Under the pieces are notes generated by a model. The model worked only from the letters and a program-made list of their open reading frames with translations. It ran no database searches and was not told the DNA's origin. A stretch of 64,000 nt of DNA from Serripes groenlandicus (taxonomy: Eukaryota > Mollusca > Bivalvia > Cardiida > Cardiidae): positions 614,522 through 678,521 of the forward strand of contig JASEVX010000033.1 in the NCBI GenBank assembly GCA_031761405.1, read 5' to 3'. The translations under genes and the position numbers were made by a program. This document shows positions 11,531 to 23,583 of the stretch, piece by piece (positions within the stretch are counted from its first letter, which is position 1; every line of letters starts with the position of its first letter).

Positions 11531-13230
11531 AAACAGGACAGGTCAAACCAAAAACAAAATAAAAAGGCTTAAATAAATTTGCAGCACCTTTATACAGATA
11601 TACACACACAATTTACATATTCTTTAGATCCAACCCTTTCCCGCATACAACAAAATCTGCAGCAAATGAATTTAAAGATATGGAATATGGACAAAAAATC
11701 TTTAAATATGAAAGTGTTGTCATGATTAATTAGCAAGTCAAGGAGGCATCATATTCGGGTTATATCCCTTTTTATTGGCGAGACAGGTTTTTAAGGGAGG
11801 CAATCATAAAAACCATGTGTTATCTTTTATACATTTTCGGTTTTCATTAAACATGCCCATGTTATTATCACAGTCTGTCTAACTATTAACCTATATGCAC
11901 AGAACGGTACTAACTAAGCTCCGCAATAACGTCTCATTTAATCAGGACAACAATTATTGAATAGATTTGAAAAGATTGCAGTAAAAGTAGAAAATGCTCA
12001 TTACATGTATATGTATCAGCAAATTTGCCTTTCTATACAAAAGTTTCAAACAAGTCTTGAGCAAAACGTTTTTTGGGATAGGGGCGTTTCGCCACTATAC
12101 CATACTCAGGCTGCTTTCGAAAAGTCGGATTAAGGCTGCAACCACAGTCCACATGTGTATACATACGCCAAAATCGAGTTTTGATTGGTTATAATCTGCC
12201 TTTTTAACGATTGCATTGGTTCGACCGAATCACGAAAAATTCTCCGCTTGCATTAGTTAATGAGACAAAATAGTTCCAACGCGTGAAACACACTCTGAAC
12301 TATGATTGACCTCAATGTCAGTGGTGTTAGGTAACGTCGACCGTGCTGTGACCCCATTAGTTTACAACAGTCGACTTATATAGATAGAGAAATGTGAAAA
12401 TCACTGTAAATACAATTATTGAAAGGAGTTGAAACCATCAAGGCAAAAGTAGAAATTGCCTACGATAAGCAATTTCACCTTTTGTCACACTATTTTCGAT
12501 TGTCGTCTGCTGCACATGCGTCTGTAGGCGTCTGTAAGCGGAAAATGGTTACATCCTCCCCATGGAAGCTGAACCCTTTCCGTGATACTATAACAGTTCA
12601 AATATTGAAAATATTGTTGGAAATGGAGCTATTGCTGACAATGAGCAATTCCTCCTTTTCACACAATACTTTCATACACGTTTTAAATTAGTTATTTTCA
12701 TATATGAACGTTTTACTATGGACATTCTTTTACTCGACACATTTTGAATAACATGCTAGAGATGAATGATAACGAGCAATTTTGCCTTACATCAAGGGGA
12801 AAAATATATAGTTGAAACCTTTGTGGAAATAGAGGAAATGGATCACGATAAACAATTCTGCAGCCGTCTGCTGCACATGCGTCAACAAGCGACTGTAAGC
12901 GGGAAAGGGTTGAACCGTTTCGTTATAGCTACTTCGCTACATACGAATGTTGAAAGTGTATTTGCAAATGGAGCAATTGCTGACAATGAGCAATTCCTCC
13001 TTTCCAAACAATGCTTTGGAACATTAATCTTTTTTTTCTATAACCTAGATAACGAACACATTTTTCTACAGTTATTATTTTAACCTTTGCCCCTTTTAGA
13101 CACATTTGACTCACCTTAACAGATGAATCATAATCAGCAAGTTTGTCTTTTTCCACAATATTTACATCACTATTCAAAATAGGAAATAGAAATTAAATCT
13201 ACAAATTAGAGATAATTTAATTTCAACATT
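11531..13230. other. Intergenic stretch with old MITE fragments
   Basis: Pieces of the CCCTTTCC MITE family are visible near 11630-11720, 12415-12550, 12570-12680, 12760-12915 and 12915-13085 (ATTGCTGACAATGAGCAATT centres). No coding exon recognised between them. Confidence 0.55.
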
Positions 13231-13234
13231 GATT

Positions 13235-13452
13235 GATAGTGGTTAACACCGTTTTTCAACATTTCCTCAGTAATACCACGGCGGCCAGTTCACCTACAAA
13301 TGTATTTCCTGGTTTTCTCACACCAGTACTCTACACAACAATATTTCCAAGCAACTGGCTGCTCATCCACATAGGCTAAGCCCATTGGTGAAAGACGAAT
13401 GACGCATTGACTTTTATCAAACGTCGGAAAGAAATTTGGCCGAGAATGTCAA
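13235..13452 (-). repeat. tRNA-SINE, head truncated
   Basis: Reverse copy of the SINE body, from the GTTAACACCGTTTTTCAACA tail to GGAAAGAAATTTGGCCGAGA; the tRNA-like part is missing. Confidence 0.8.
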
Positions 13453-14128
13453 CATACACACGAGTTATAACCGCAAGGTCATTATTTATTTTATATTTGA
13501 GGCGCTTCTAGCGATTTTGGGACAACATTTATAATGTATATGCATTTGCGTTAATTGAAGACTCAACGTCCGTCAACGTGTAATCTAGTCCCAGATGTAT
13601 CTGTTGACATATTAACTAGAAATGTAGTGTAAATGTTTTTGTTTGTAAATTAACCTTGTACAGTCCCATTTCGGAGACGCATCGAACCAATCTTCTGTAA
13701 TCAATACTTTATGAGTCGTCTCTGTCTGTAAATTTGGAGGTATAATCCGGTGTCCGGCCGACTGTCTGCATGAATGTGCATTCGTCCGTCCGTCATGGAT
13801 TGCATGTATTGGTCAACACGTTGTTACTGTATGGCAGATTTATTTCAAAGTGTGATCAGGAGAACGGCAAAGTACTAGGTACATAACTCTGGTCTGTTTA
13901 TTTTAGTTATCTCCATTTTTCCTTATTTAGTTCAGCGATTGTCTCAATTAATTTCCATTGTATCCATTTCAAACTTGGTTTGTAGGTAACGTATGACCTA
14001 CATATTTGCAGTGCACCATTACCATAACTTTAGTATGCTGCGTTTGGAGTCTGTATATGTTTGTCTTTCCATGTTCTCACTTATTATATGACTTTCGCAT
14101 GCAACACATGCGTTCCCGGCGTGAAATG
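13453..14128. other. Unassigned sequence
   Basis: No exon, RNA gene or known repeat of this window recognised. A Cys/Tyr-rich frame around 14006 overlaps the SINE that follows and is not credible as a gene. Confidence 0.4.
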
Positions 14129-14141
14129 CCCTCGTTCGTTA

Positions 14142-14436
14142 GCCGAGCCCACGTAGCTCAGTCGGTAGCGACGCGGGCTGTCAATCCAGGGGTTGTGAGT
14201 TCGAATCCCGACTCAGCCAACTTTCTTTCCGACGATTGACAAAAGTCAATGCGACATGCGTCATTCGTCTACCACCAATGGGCTAAGTCTATGTGGAAAA
14301 GCAGCCAGTTGCTTGGGAAGATTGTTGTGTGGAGTACTGGTGTGAGAAAACCAGGAAATGCATGAGTAGGTGAACTGACCGCCGTGAAATAACTGAGAAA
14401 TTGTTAAAAACGGCGTTAAACCCCAATCAATCAAAA
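14142..14436 (+). mobile_element. Full-length tRNA-derived SINE with 13-bp target-site duplication
   Basis: The head is tRNA-like: A box TAGCTCAGTCGGTAGCG and B box GAGTTCGAATCCCG with an anticodon-arm-like middle. It is followed by the SINE body and a GGCGTTAAACCCC(AATCAATC) tail. Flanks CCCTCGTTCGTTA (14129-14141) and CCCTTGTTCGTTA (14437-14449) differ at one base and are the target-site duplication. The body is of the widely shared mollusc SINE type; the exact family name was not assigned. Not a functional tRNA: the acceptor stem does not pair and a long body follows. Confidence 0.88.
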
Positions 14437-14449
14437 CCCTTGTTCGTTA

Positions 14450-15119
14450 ATGAATGCTTCCCCAAGCTGTGTACTTTGTCCGGAGCGACTGACTGTCTGT
14501 CCGTCTTTGTGTTCATCCATCCGTCCGTCTGTCCGTTACGGTTTGCATTAATTGGTCAAAACTTTGTTTTTGTTTTGCGGATCAATTTCATAGTCGTCAC
14601 ACGTATACATTGGGATTAGGAGATCGATACAATATTTATTTTGAACACAAATCTGATCTGGTTTTTTAGGTGTAAACTCATGTTTTCATTTCTTCGGTTA
14701 TTGTCTCAATAGATGTCCAATGTATCAATTTAAGACTTGGTGTATTGGGAATGCAGAGCTACAGAGGTGCAGTTCAAAAAGAAACATAACTCTAGCATGC
14801 TTTCGATTGTCTTTTATTTATCAGCATGATTACAATATACACTGGATCTTTAGTGATTTCTGAAATGGAAATATTTTAATTAAGGGTCGCTGTTCGGCAT
14901 TTTGTCAATCTGTTGTCCTTCCTGATTTATTTTGTTTATACAAGAAAAGGGTCAAACTTTGATAAATAAGGTATATGTTATTGGCAGGCAGTATGGGTTG
15001 CTTCACACATTTTTGGTTTGGTTTGTTTTAAAGGTCATTATTTCTTGTTTCAACAATGTTTGTCGATAGTATCTATGCCATATATTTTCAACTTACATAT
15101 GCCCCTATACCATTAGAGC
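14450..15119. other. Unassigned sequence
   Basis: AT-rich, with a repeated motif (GTCCGTC, GGTTTGCATTAATTGGTCAA) that resembles a weak relative of 13780-13990. Suggests an old tandem element. No exon seen. Confidence 0.4.
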
Positions 15120-15298
15120 TTTCAGCGTTTTGATTCAGTTATATCACAGAGTATCCATGGCAATCTACCGATACTACCGGTATTATTTATTCACCACGAC
15201 TCTGAGCACCTGGGACCATTACTGCCAATTTTAAAGTCTTTGGTTTGACCAAACTGGGGATGGAACCCGGTCTCGTGACGCTCTAACCACAGACTCCA
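15120..15298 (-). repeat. SINE-like fragment
   Basis: Contains ATTCAGTTATATCACAGAG and a reversed B-box-like GGATGGAACCCGGTCTC next to CTCTAACCACAGACTCC. A second SINE head type. Confidence 0.55.
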
Positions 15299-15528
15299 TT
15301 ATCCCTTTCCCTCATACGACAATTACGCAGCAGACGACTTTGAACGTATTTTGTCAAAACATAGCAAATCTCCATAATTGAATGGATAACCTATGACAAA
15401 AAGTGGAAAACATTGTGGCAAAAGGAGAAATTGCACGTTTTGTGCAATTTCTTCTTTTGCCACTATGTTTTCAAAAATCCGTCTGCTGCAAAGGCGTCAG
15501 AAAGCGTCTATTTGAGGGAAAGGGTTAA
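15299..15528 (-). mobile_element. TTAA-flanked palindromic MITE (young)
   Basis: Reverse copy, TTAT at left and TTAA at right, CAC/GTG centre. An older copy abuts it at 15525-15714 sharing the TTAA. Confidence 0.86.
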
Positions 15529-15993
15529 CACTTTCTGACAACTTTGCAGCAAACAACTTTTTGAAAACATTGTGACAAAAGGATAGAAATTGCATGTAAT
15601 TTTTTCAACTCTATTAAAAAATTACACTGTCATTTATATATAGATGTTCCATATTTATGCCTGAATGCTTTGAAAGCCGTCTGCTGCAGATTAGTTGTAT
15701 GTGGGAAAGGGTTAACATTACCTAACTACTAGAGGAACGAAACATGCAAGTTTATGGACACACTTGGACCTGGAGGTATTACTTGTAAAAATCAGTTTCT
15801 TCTTTATCAAAATGTTTCAAAAATATGTCTGACCAACTGTCAGTATCAGATGCTGCATATATTCAGAAATAAGAGATAAATGAGTATCAAAACCAGTTAT
15901 TGAAATGAAGGACTACTAATATATAAATATTGCATGGCTTCCAGTGTGACAGTACATATTGTCAACATGAGGAAAATACTGTTACCCGAGGCG

Positions 15994-16193
15994 NNNNNNN
16001 NNNNNNNNNNNNNNNNNNNNNNNNNNNNNNNNNNNNNNNNNNNNNNNNNNNNNNNNNNNNNNNNNNNNNNNNNNNNNNNNNNNNNNNNNNNNNNNNNNNN
16101 NNNNNNNNNNNNNNNNNNNNNNNNNNNNNNNNNNNNNNNNNNNNNNNNNNNNNNNNNNNNNNNNNNNNNNNNNNNNNNNNNNNNNNNNNNNNN
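15994..16193. other. Assembly gap, 200 N
   Basis: A run of exactly 200 N. The sequence just after it (16194-16254) is the tail of a tandem-repeat element of the family seen whole at 18245-19114, so the gap probably hides the repeats of that element. Confidence 0.99.
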
Positions 16194-16254
16194 CAACGCC
16201 GACGCCGAGTAGTATAGCTACGGTAGCCTTTTCTTCGAAAAGTCGAGCTAAAAA
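16194..16254 (+). repeat. Tail of a tandem-repeat element
   Basis: CAACGCCGACGCCGAGTAGT, then TTTTCTTCGAAAAGTCGAGC and TAAAAA. Same tail as the element ending at 19114; its body should lie in the gap. Confidence 0.75.
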
Positions 16255-16339
16255 GTGATTAGTTGTGTATGTCTGCAGCATTATTGAGACAGAAGGTTGC
16301 AATGTTCGCAAGTAAGACAGGCAAGTCTCTTTGTAGGTA

Positions 16340-16783
16340 TTGGGTAGACTTTATTGCTTTCACAAGCTCTATTATTGCAATTTTGACAATTTCAAGGGCC
16401 ATAATCCAGTCTTGCATGGCAGGATCTAGCTGGTTTGCGAAAGGAACCAACTCTCATGGATACCTAACTACTGTATCAGTTTGGTTGAGATACAATCAAA
16501 AAAGAAGACTGTATCGTGTTAACAGTTCTTTTATAGCAATTTTGACCATTTCAAGGGCCATAATCCAGTCATGCATGGGCGGGATCTGGCTGGTTTTCGA
16601 AAGGAACCGAGCTCTCATGGATATCTAACTACTGTATAAGTTTAGTTGAGATACAATCAAAGTGAAGACTGTATCGTGTTAACAAGAAATTGTTTACGGA
16701 CGGGACGGACGGACGCACGCACGCACGATGGACAAATCGCCACGACATAAGCCCTTCTGGCCTTTGGCCAGTAGAGCTAAAAA
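16340..16783 (+). mobile_element. Helentron-like element, CTCTACTGG family, 5'-truncated
   Basis: Two internal ~165-bp units (TTTCAAGGGCCATAATCCAG), a GGACGGACGCACGC microsatellite, then hairpin CTGGCCTTTGGCCAG and TAGAGCTAAAAAA. The head is missing. Confidence 0.8.
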
Positions 16784-18210
16784 ACCGGTTCACATTATGG
16801 CAGTTATTGCACAGAAACAACAAGAATTTGTTAAATAAAGGGCCATAACTCCACCGAATAAAGTCCACCGAAAGTGACGATCGAACTTGGCCTAGCCTTT
16901 AAGGCATTTAACCTTGTTACCAAGTTTGAAAAAAAAAAACGGTTCACATTTGTGGCAGTTATTGCCACAAACAGCAAGAAACGAAAATTTTTGTTAAATA
17001 AGGGGCCATAACTCCACTGAATAAAGTCCAGACGAAAGTGACGATCCGAACTTGGCCTAGCCCTTAAGGCATTTAACCTTGTAACCAATTTTTGAAAAAA
17101 AAACGTTCACATTTGTGGCAGTTATTGCACGGAAACAGCAAGAAAACAACATTTTTTGTTAAATAAGGGGCCATAACTCCACCGAATAAAGTCCGCTGAA
17201 AGTGACGATCGAACTTGGCCTAGCCCTTAAGGCATTCAACCTTGTTACCAAGTTTGAAAAAAAAAAAATTCACATTTGTGGCAGTAATTGCACGGAAAGA
17301 GCAAGAAAACAACATTTTTTGTTGAATAAGGGTCCATAACTCCACCGAATAAAGTCCCCCGAAAGTGACGATCAACTTGGCCTAGCCCTTAAGGCATTTA
17401 ACCTTGTTACCAAGTTTGAAAAAAAAAAAAATCACATTTGTGGCAGTTATTGCACAGAAACAGCAACAAACAACATTTTGTGTTAAATAAGGGGCCATAA
17501 CTCCACTAAATAAAGTCCGCCGAAAGTGACAATCGAACTTGGCCTAGCCTTTAAGGCATTTAACCTTGTTACCAAGTTTGAAAAAAACGGTTCACATTTG
17601 TGGCAGTTATTGCACGGAAACAGCAAGAAACAACTTTTTTTGTTAAATAAAGGACCATAACTCCGGTAAATAAAGTCCGCCGAAAGTGACGATCAAACTT
17701 GTCCTAGCCCTTAAGGCATTTAACCTTGTTACTAAGTTTGAAAGAAAACGGTTTACATTTGTGGCAGTTATTGCATGGAAACAGCAAGAAACGACATTTT
17801 TTGTTAAATAAGGGGCCATAACTCCACCAAATATAGTCCACCGAAAGTGACGATCGAACTTGGCCTAGCCCTTAAGGCATTTAACCTTGTTACCAAGTTT
17901 GAAAAAAAAAAAATCACATTTGTGGCAGTTATTGCACCGAAACAGCATGAAACGACGTTTTGTGTTAAATAAGGGGCCATAACTCCACTAAATAAAGTCC
18001 GCCGAAAGTGACGATCGAACTTGGCCTAGCCCTTAAGGCATTTAACCTTGTTACCAAGTTTGAAAAAAAACGGTTCACATTTGTGGCAGTTATTGCACGG
18101 AAACAAAGTGTGACAGACAGACAGACAGACGGACAGACAGACAGACAGACGGACGGACAGACGGACAAACCGAAATTAATAACCCCCCTTTTGTTCTTCG
18201 AAAAAGCGGG
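16784..18210 (+). repeat. ~170-bp tandem array, about eight units
   Basis: Units carry CACATTTGTGGCAGTTATTG, GGGGCCATAACTCCACCGAA, GAACTTGGCCTAGCCCTTAA and an A-run. The array closes with an (ACAG/ACGG) microsatellite at 18112-18165 and the tail AACCCCCC...GCGGGGG. This is the internal array of a non-autonomous element; frames through it are not genes. Confidence 0.88.
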
Positions 18211-18244
18211 GGATAATAACTTTATCATACTATTTATAAGCAAA

Positions 18245-19114
18245 GTACTTTATAAGTCGTTAAAGGGTCCTAGCTAATTCTTACAAAAACCTTCACTGAA
18301 TTATGCAATCTTGGCTGTTGGTGGAGGTATTGATGGTAAAAAGATATTGTAAGTGTTTAAGCTATATATCTAATTGTTTTGAAAAAAAATGATTTGGTAT
18401 GAATAACTCAACCAAAATTCTAAATCGAAAGAGGGCCATAATTCTTTAAAAAAACCTTGACAGATTTATGTACTCTTGTTTGTGGATGGAGGTAATGATG
18501 GTAAATAAGTACTGTAAGAGTGTATAAGCTATATCTTTAATGGTGGACGAAAATCTTAAACCAAAATTCTTAGTCGAAAATGGGCCACAAAAACCTTGAC
18601 AGAGTTATGTACTCTTGTCTGTTGATGGAGGTAATGATGGTGAATAAGTGTTGTAAGTTTCAAAGCAATATCTTAATGGTTTTGACAAAAAAAGTAAATT
18701 GGTACAAAAACCTTAACCAAGGTGTTACACCAACGCCATAATTCTTACAAAAACCTTGACAGAGTTATGTATTCTTGTCTGTTGATGGAGGTTATGATGG
18801 TGAATAAGTGTTGTAAGTTTCAAAGCAATATCTATAATGGTTTTGAAAAAAATTGAATTGGTACAAAAAACTTAACTAAAATTCTAAGTCGAAAAAGGGC
18901 CATAATTCTTACAAAAACCTTGACCGAGTTATGTACTCTTGTCTGTTGATGGAGGTAATGATGGTAAAAAGTGTTGGAAGTTTGAAAGCAAGATCTGTAA
19001 TGGTTTTGACAAAAAAGTGAATTGGTACAAAAACCTTAACGAAGGTGTGACACCAACCCCAACGCCGGGGCTTGTAGTATAGCTAGACTTTTCTTCAAAA
19101 AGTCGAGCTAAAAA
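18245..19114 (+). mobile_element. ~180-bp tandem-unit element ending AAGTCGAGCTAAAAA
   Basis: About five units with CTTGACAGAGTTATGTACTC, TTGATGGAGGTAATGATGGT and AGGGCCATAATTCTTACAAA, then CCCAACGCCGGGGCTTG (a GC hairpin), then TTTTCTTCAAAAAGTCGAGC and TAAAAA. Tail type shared with the other GAGCTAAAAA families. Confidence 0.82.
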
Positions 19115-20258
19115 CGGATAATCAAACACAAATTTATAACCTTGGAAACATGAATTTCTTTTCAAATATATCATAGCTTAGTGATTTAAACAATCACATT
19201 TTCGAGGCATTTATATATATTTTTTTTCTTTTAACAACCTATATATATACTTAATTTTGTCCTCCCATGCAATTTATGAAAAGTTTTTAAAGGTATAGTC
19301 GCGGGCTCCTACTCGGCACTAATAACAAAGGAAGGTACTTTTTTAGGGTAATAGTTGCCTCAGATGTGTCAAAATGTGTTACATGTGCTTTCCCACATAC
19401 AACTGAATTGATATGAATATGATACAACCATATAATTGAATGGATAACCTATGACTAAAAGTGGAAAACATTGTTGCAAAAGGAGAAATTGATCATTTTG
19501 AGCAAATTCTTCTTTTGTTACTATGTTTTCAAAAAGCTGTCTGCTGCAGAGGCATCAGAAAGCGTCTATATTAGGTAAAGGGTTATATGTCATCTGCATT
19601 AAAAATTCAAACTCATCTCTGTAAAGAAATTGTAAAGTGCAAAATATATTCAACATAATAATGACAAAACAAAGTCTAATTCCCAAAAAACTAAATAAAT
19701 AACATTATTTAAACAAAGCCTTATTCCCCAAAAAATAAATAAATAACATTATTTAAACAAAGATTAAGTGAGTAAGTTTATGTATAATATGAGGGACAAA
19801 TTAAGGTCACAAAATACTGGCAAGAATCAATCTTTCCTTCATTTTAGAATTGTTATAAACATGGACAGATTCATCTAGAAAAGCATAATCTACATTAGAT
19901 TTTATCTTTATGTTATAAGATTACACAGGAAAAATTGACGAAATTTCTGTTTTATACTTCTTGGCTAAAATAATGACCATAATCATACATATGTTTGTTA
20001 ATTACGGGCACAAAGTTTTACATCTATAGATAAACCTTCCCAAAGTGGCTGCAAAGGTGTTAACCATTTTTCATACAAGTGTCACTTTTGTCCAACAGAT
20101 GGAAAATCTCCATGAATAAAAGTAAAATTACTGAAAAAAAAGATGACAACCTTGATGCAAAATGAGAAATTAATTTTAGGAATCAATTTCTCCTTTTTGT
20201 CAAAATGTTTTCCGAATAAAGTGTCTGCATTTGGGTAGCAAGTGTTTGCCATATTTTA
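19115..20258. other. AT-rich stretch with MITE pieces
   Basis: A worn minus-oriented MITE at 19370-19586 and MITE-like arms near 20040-20230. A ~50-bp near-tandem duplication with AATAAATAACATTATTTAAA at 19690-19765. No gene seen. Confidence 0.5.
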
Positions 20259-20975
20259 ACAAGAGGCCCATGAGGGCCTATGCTCTACTGGCATTGATCT
20301 GGCTTGTTTCAAAAGGAACCAATATGTCATCAATATTCAAATACCATCTAAGTTTGGTGAAGATCAGATAGTAAATGGAAGCTCTATTGTGTTCACAAGC
20401 TGTATTATAGCAATTTTGACAATTTCAAGGGCCAAAATCCAGCCATGCATGGGTAGATCTGGCCGTTTTTTAGAAATGAACCAAACTCTCATGGATATCT
20501 AACTACTGTATAAGTTTGATTGAGATACAATCAAAAATAAGGACTGTATCATGTTAACAAGCCCTATTATATCAATTTTCACAATTTGAAGGGCCATAAT
20601 TCAGTCATGCATGGGGCAGATCTGGCTTGTTTTCGAAAGGAATCAAGCTCTCATGGATATCTAACTACTGTATAAGTTTGGTTGAGATACAATAAAAAAT
20701 AAAGACTGTATCGTGTTAACAAGCTCTTTTATAGCAATTGTGACCATTTCAAGGGCCATAATCCAGTCATGCATGGGCGGATCTGTGGCTGGTTTTCGAA
20801 AGGAACCGAGCTCTCATGGATAAGTTTGGTTGAGATACAATCAAAAGTGAAGACTGTATCATGTTAACAAGAAATTGTTTACGGACGGACGGATGCACCC
20901 ACGGACGCACACACGGACAACGGACAAATCGCCACGACATAAGCCCTTCTGGCCTTTGGCCAGTAGAGCTAAAAA
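20259..20975 (+). mobile_element. Helentron-like element, CTCTACTGG family, complete
   Basis: Head ACAAGAGGCCCATGAGGGCC, then TATGCTCTACTGG. Internal ~165-bp units. Tail hairpin CTGGCCTTTGGCCAG, then TAGAGCTAAAAA. The head's CTCTACTGG reappears inverted as CCAGTAGAG just before the end (asymmetric terminal inverted repeat). Nearly identical over much of its length to 50592-51465. Confidence 0.85.
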
Positions 20976-21177
20976 CGAGCAATTCCCTTCCTCCTGTAAA
21001 GTTGCCAATTGAATACTGAAATCAAGCACTGAATTTTCCAGATATCGCTTTCCTCAACTGCTTTCAAAGCAGTAGAAGGTTCAGGCCTTGTTGCTCTCAA
21101 AAGTCTGTTTTTGTGTGCTGTGGCCATTTTGGGAAATACTTCTGAACCCTTTAACCACATTAAACAAATATGGAGCA

Positions 21178-21408
21178 TTAACCCTTTCCCTCATACGACA
21201 ATTCTGCAGCAGACGACTTTGAACCTATTTTTGTCAAAAAATAGAAAATCTCTATAATTAAATGGATAATCTATCACTAAAAGTGGAAAACATTGTGGCA
21301 AAAGGAGAAATTGCTCGTTTTGGGCAATTTCTTCTTTTGTCACTATGTTTTCAAAAAGCCGTCTGCTGCAGAGGCGTCAGAAAGCATCTATATGAGGGAA
21401 AGGGTTAA
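21178..21408 (-). mobile_element. TTAA-flanked palindromic MITE (young)
   Basis: TTAA on both sides, CTC/GAG-class centre. A worn older copy abuts it at 21405-21563. Confidence 0.87.
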
Positions 21409-21659
21409 CCTCTATCAATTGAATGTAAATTATTTAACAGAGTTGAAAACATTATGACAAACGGAGATATTGCTTGTTTTGAGCAGTTTCTCCTTTTTTC
21501 ACAAGGTTTTCAAAAGTCGACTGCTGCAGGTGCGTCATAATTTACAAGAGGGAAAGGGTCCTAACACATATACATTATGTATAACATCACCTCCAACATT
21601 GAAAGCACCATAACATAGCTACGTTTATCAAAACATAACATCGTTTACAAAATCATATA

Positions 21660-23388
21660 CAATCGAACCTCGTTAATCTGGACACTTTGGTTACCAGAGA
21701 AAAAAGTCCGGATTGCAAATCTTCCGGATTAACGATTTAACAAGAATTGTCATCTCAGCCTGAAAATAATGATTACAGTTGAGGTGAATTCAAATAGTTT
21801 AAGTACAATTTTTTCATTTAAAGTTTTATTTACCTCTAGATTGCACCGTTTGTCGTAAGCGAAGATTAATCATGAGATATACAACAACTGGATAACATAT
21901 ACGTAAACAAGAGGCCCATGAGGGCCTATGCTCTACTGGTATGGTTCTTTGCTCATTTTCAATCCAGAGCATGTATGTATGGTGAAGATCGGATAGTAAA
22001 TGGAGGCTCTTTTGTGTTCACAAGCTGTATTATAGCAATTTTTACAATTTCATGGGCCTGGTTTTCAAAAGGAACCAAGCTCTCATCAATATTTAACTAC
22101 TATCTAAGTTTGGTGAAGATCAGATAGTAAATAGAGCCTCTATTGTGTTCACATGCTCAATTATAGCAATTTGAACAATTTCAAGGGCCATAATCCAGTC
22201 TTGTATGGGCGGATCTGGCTGGTTTACGAAAGGAACCGAGCTCTCATGGATATCGAACTACTGTATAAGTTTGGTTGAGATACAATCAAAAGTGAAGACT
22301 GTATCGTGTTAACAAGCTCTTTTATAGCAATTTTGACAATTTCAAGGGCCATAATCCAGTCATGCATGGGCGGATCTGGCTGGTTTTCGAAAGGAACCGA
22401 GCTCTCATAGATATCTAACTACTGTATAAGTTTAGTTGAGATACAATCAAAAGTGAAGACTGTATCGTGTTAACAAGCTCTTTTATAGCAATTTTGACCA
22501 TTTCAAGGGCCATAATCCAGTCATGCATGGGCGGATCTGGCTGGTTTTTGAAAGGATCCGAGCTCTCATAGATATCTAACTACTGTATAAGTTTGGTTGA
22601 GATACAATCAAAAGTGAAGACTGTATCGTGTTAACAAGCTCTTTTATAGGAATTTTGACCATTTCAAGGGCCATAATCCAGTCATGCATAGGCGGATCTG
22701 GCTGGTTTTCGAAAGGAACCGAACTCTCATGGATATCTAACTACTGTATAAGTTTGGTTGAGATACAATTAAAAGTGAAGACTGTATCGTGTTAACAAGA
22801 AATTGTTTACGGACGGACGGACGACGGACAAATCGCCACGACATAAGCCCTTCTGGCCTTTGGCCAGTAGAGCTAAAAATGTTATAATTTGAAAAATGAG
22901 CATCAAAATATACAAATAAGGAACACCTTATTATTTTTTGTCAGATTTCCACTTGTCTCTGGGTCAAACTGTCGAAAGTTTAATCTCAAAATCAGTTTAT
23001 ATCATGTTGGCAATCAACGCCTGATTGGCTGCTAATCAAAGTAAACAATGACACACGCTAGCCGAATATTACATTGTATACAGTACACAGCTTTTAACAC
23101 ATATTGTTAGGACAAACAGACATACTAGAAAACTATGACACACAACAAGATTTACACAATCAGTATAATCCGGACTAATTGAGAGAACAAAAAACAATCT
23201 ACATGTTTGGACCTCTGAACTTATGAAGCGGATTTTATGTGTAAATGGTCGCTCCATTCCCGATATTTTTTGTGCGAATTTCCGTATTAACGGAGAATAA
23301 TTAAGCATAAAAAATCCGTTCCTTGAATTTTAAGTCTGGAGTGCGAATTTTCCGGATAAACGGCGTCCAGTTTAACGAGGTTCGACTA
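21660..23388. mobile_element. Pogo/Tc1-like DNA element with TA flanks, hosting a nested element
   Basis: Ends are inverted repeats: TCGAACCTCGTTAATCTGGA at left and the inverse CAGTTTAACGAGGTTCGA at right, each flanked by TA. Subterminal TCCGGATTAACG motifs recur near both ends. The Helentron-like element 21907-22879 sits inside. Without it the element is about 750 bp and has no transposase frame, so it is a non-autonomous relic. Confidence 0.75.
21907..22879 (+). mobile_element. Helentron-like element, CTCTACTGG family, nested
   Basis: Head ACAAGAGGCCCATGAGGGCC; five internal units; GGACGGACGGACGACGGAC microsatellite; hairpin CTGGCCTTTGGCCAG; TAGAGCTAAAAA end. Confidence 0.87.
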
Positions 23389-23577
23389 TACAACAAATGA
23401 CATCAATTTTCATCAATGTATAATATTTTGTAGAATTCTTAACCTGGACTATTTCTACCCGCAAAATACAAAACTATGTATGATTGGTAAATGTAAGGTT
23501 CAAATTTAGATAAAATGTAGATAAACTAAATAAAAGTGTGGTCGCTATAGACAGGGAATTGCTTCATGAAGGTGGTC

Positions 23578-23583
23578 TTTATT
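23578..23583 (-). terminator. Possible FAAH poly(A) signal AATAAA
   Basis: AATAAA on the minus strand begins directly after the FAAH stop codon. A 3' UTR this short would be unusual, so the real cleavage signal may lie further downstream. Confidence 0.35.

Noticed and set aside
14146..14219. A functional tRNA gene
   Set aside because: A and B boxes are present, but the acceptor stem does not pair and a SINE body with tail and target duplication follows; it is a SINE head.
15897..16311. Frames running across the gap
   Set aside because: They consist mostly of unknown residues from the 200 N.
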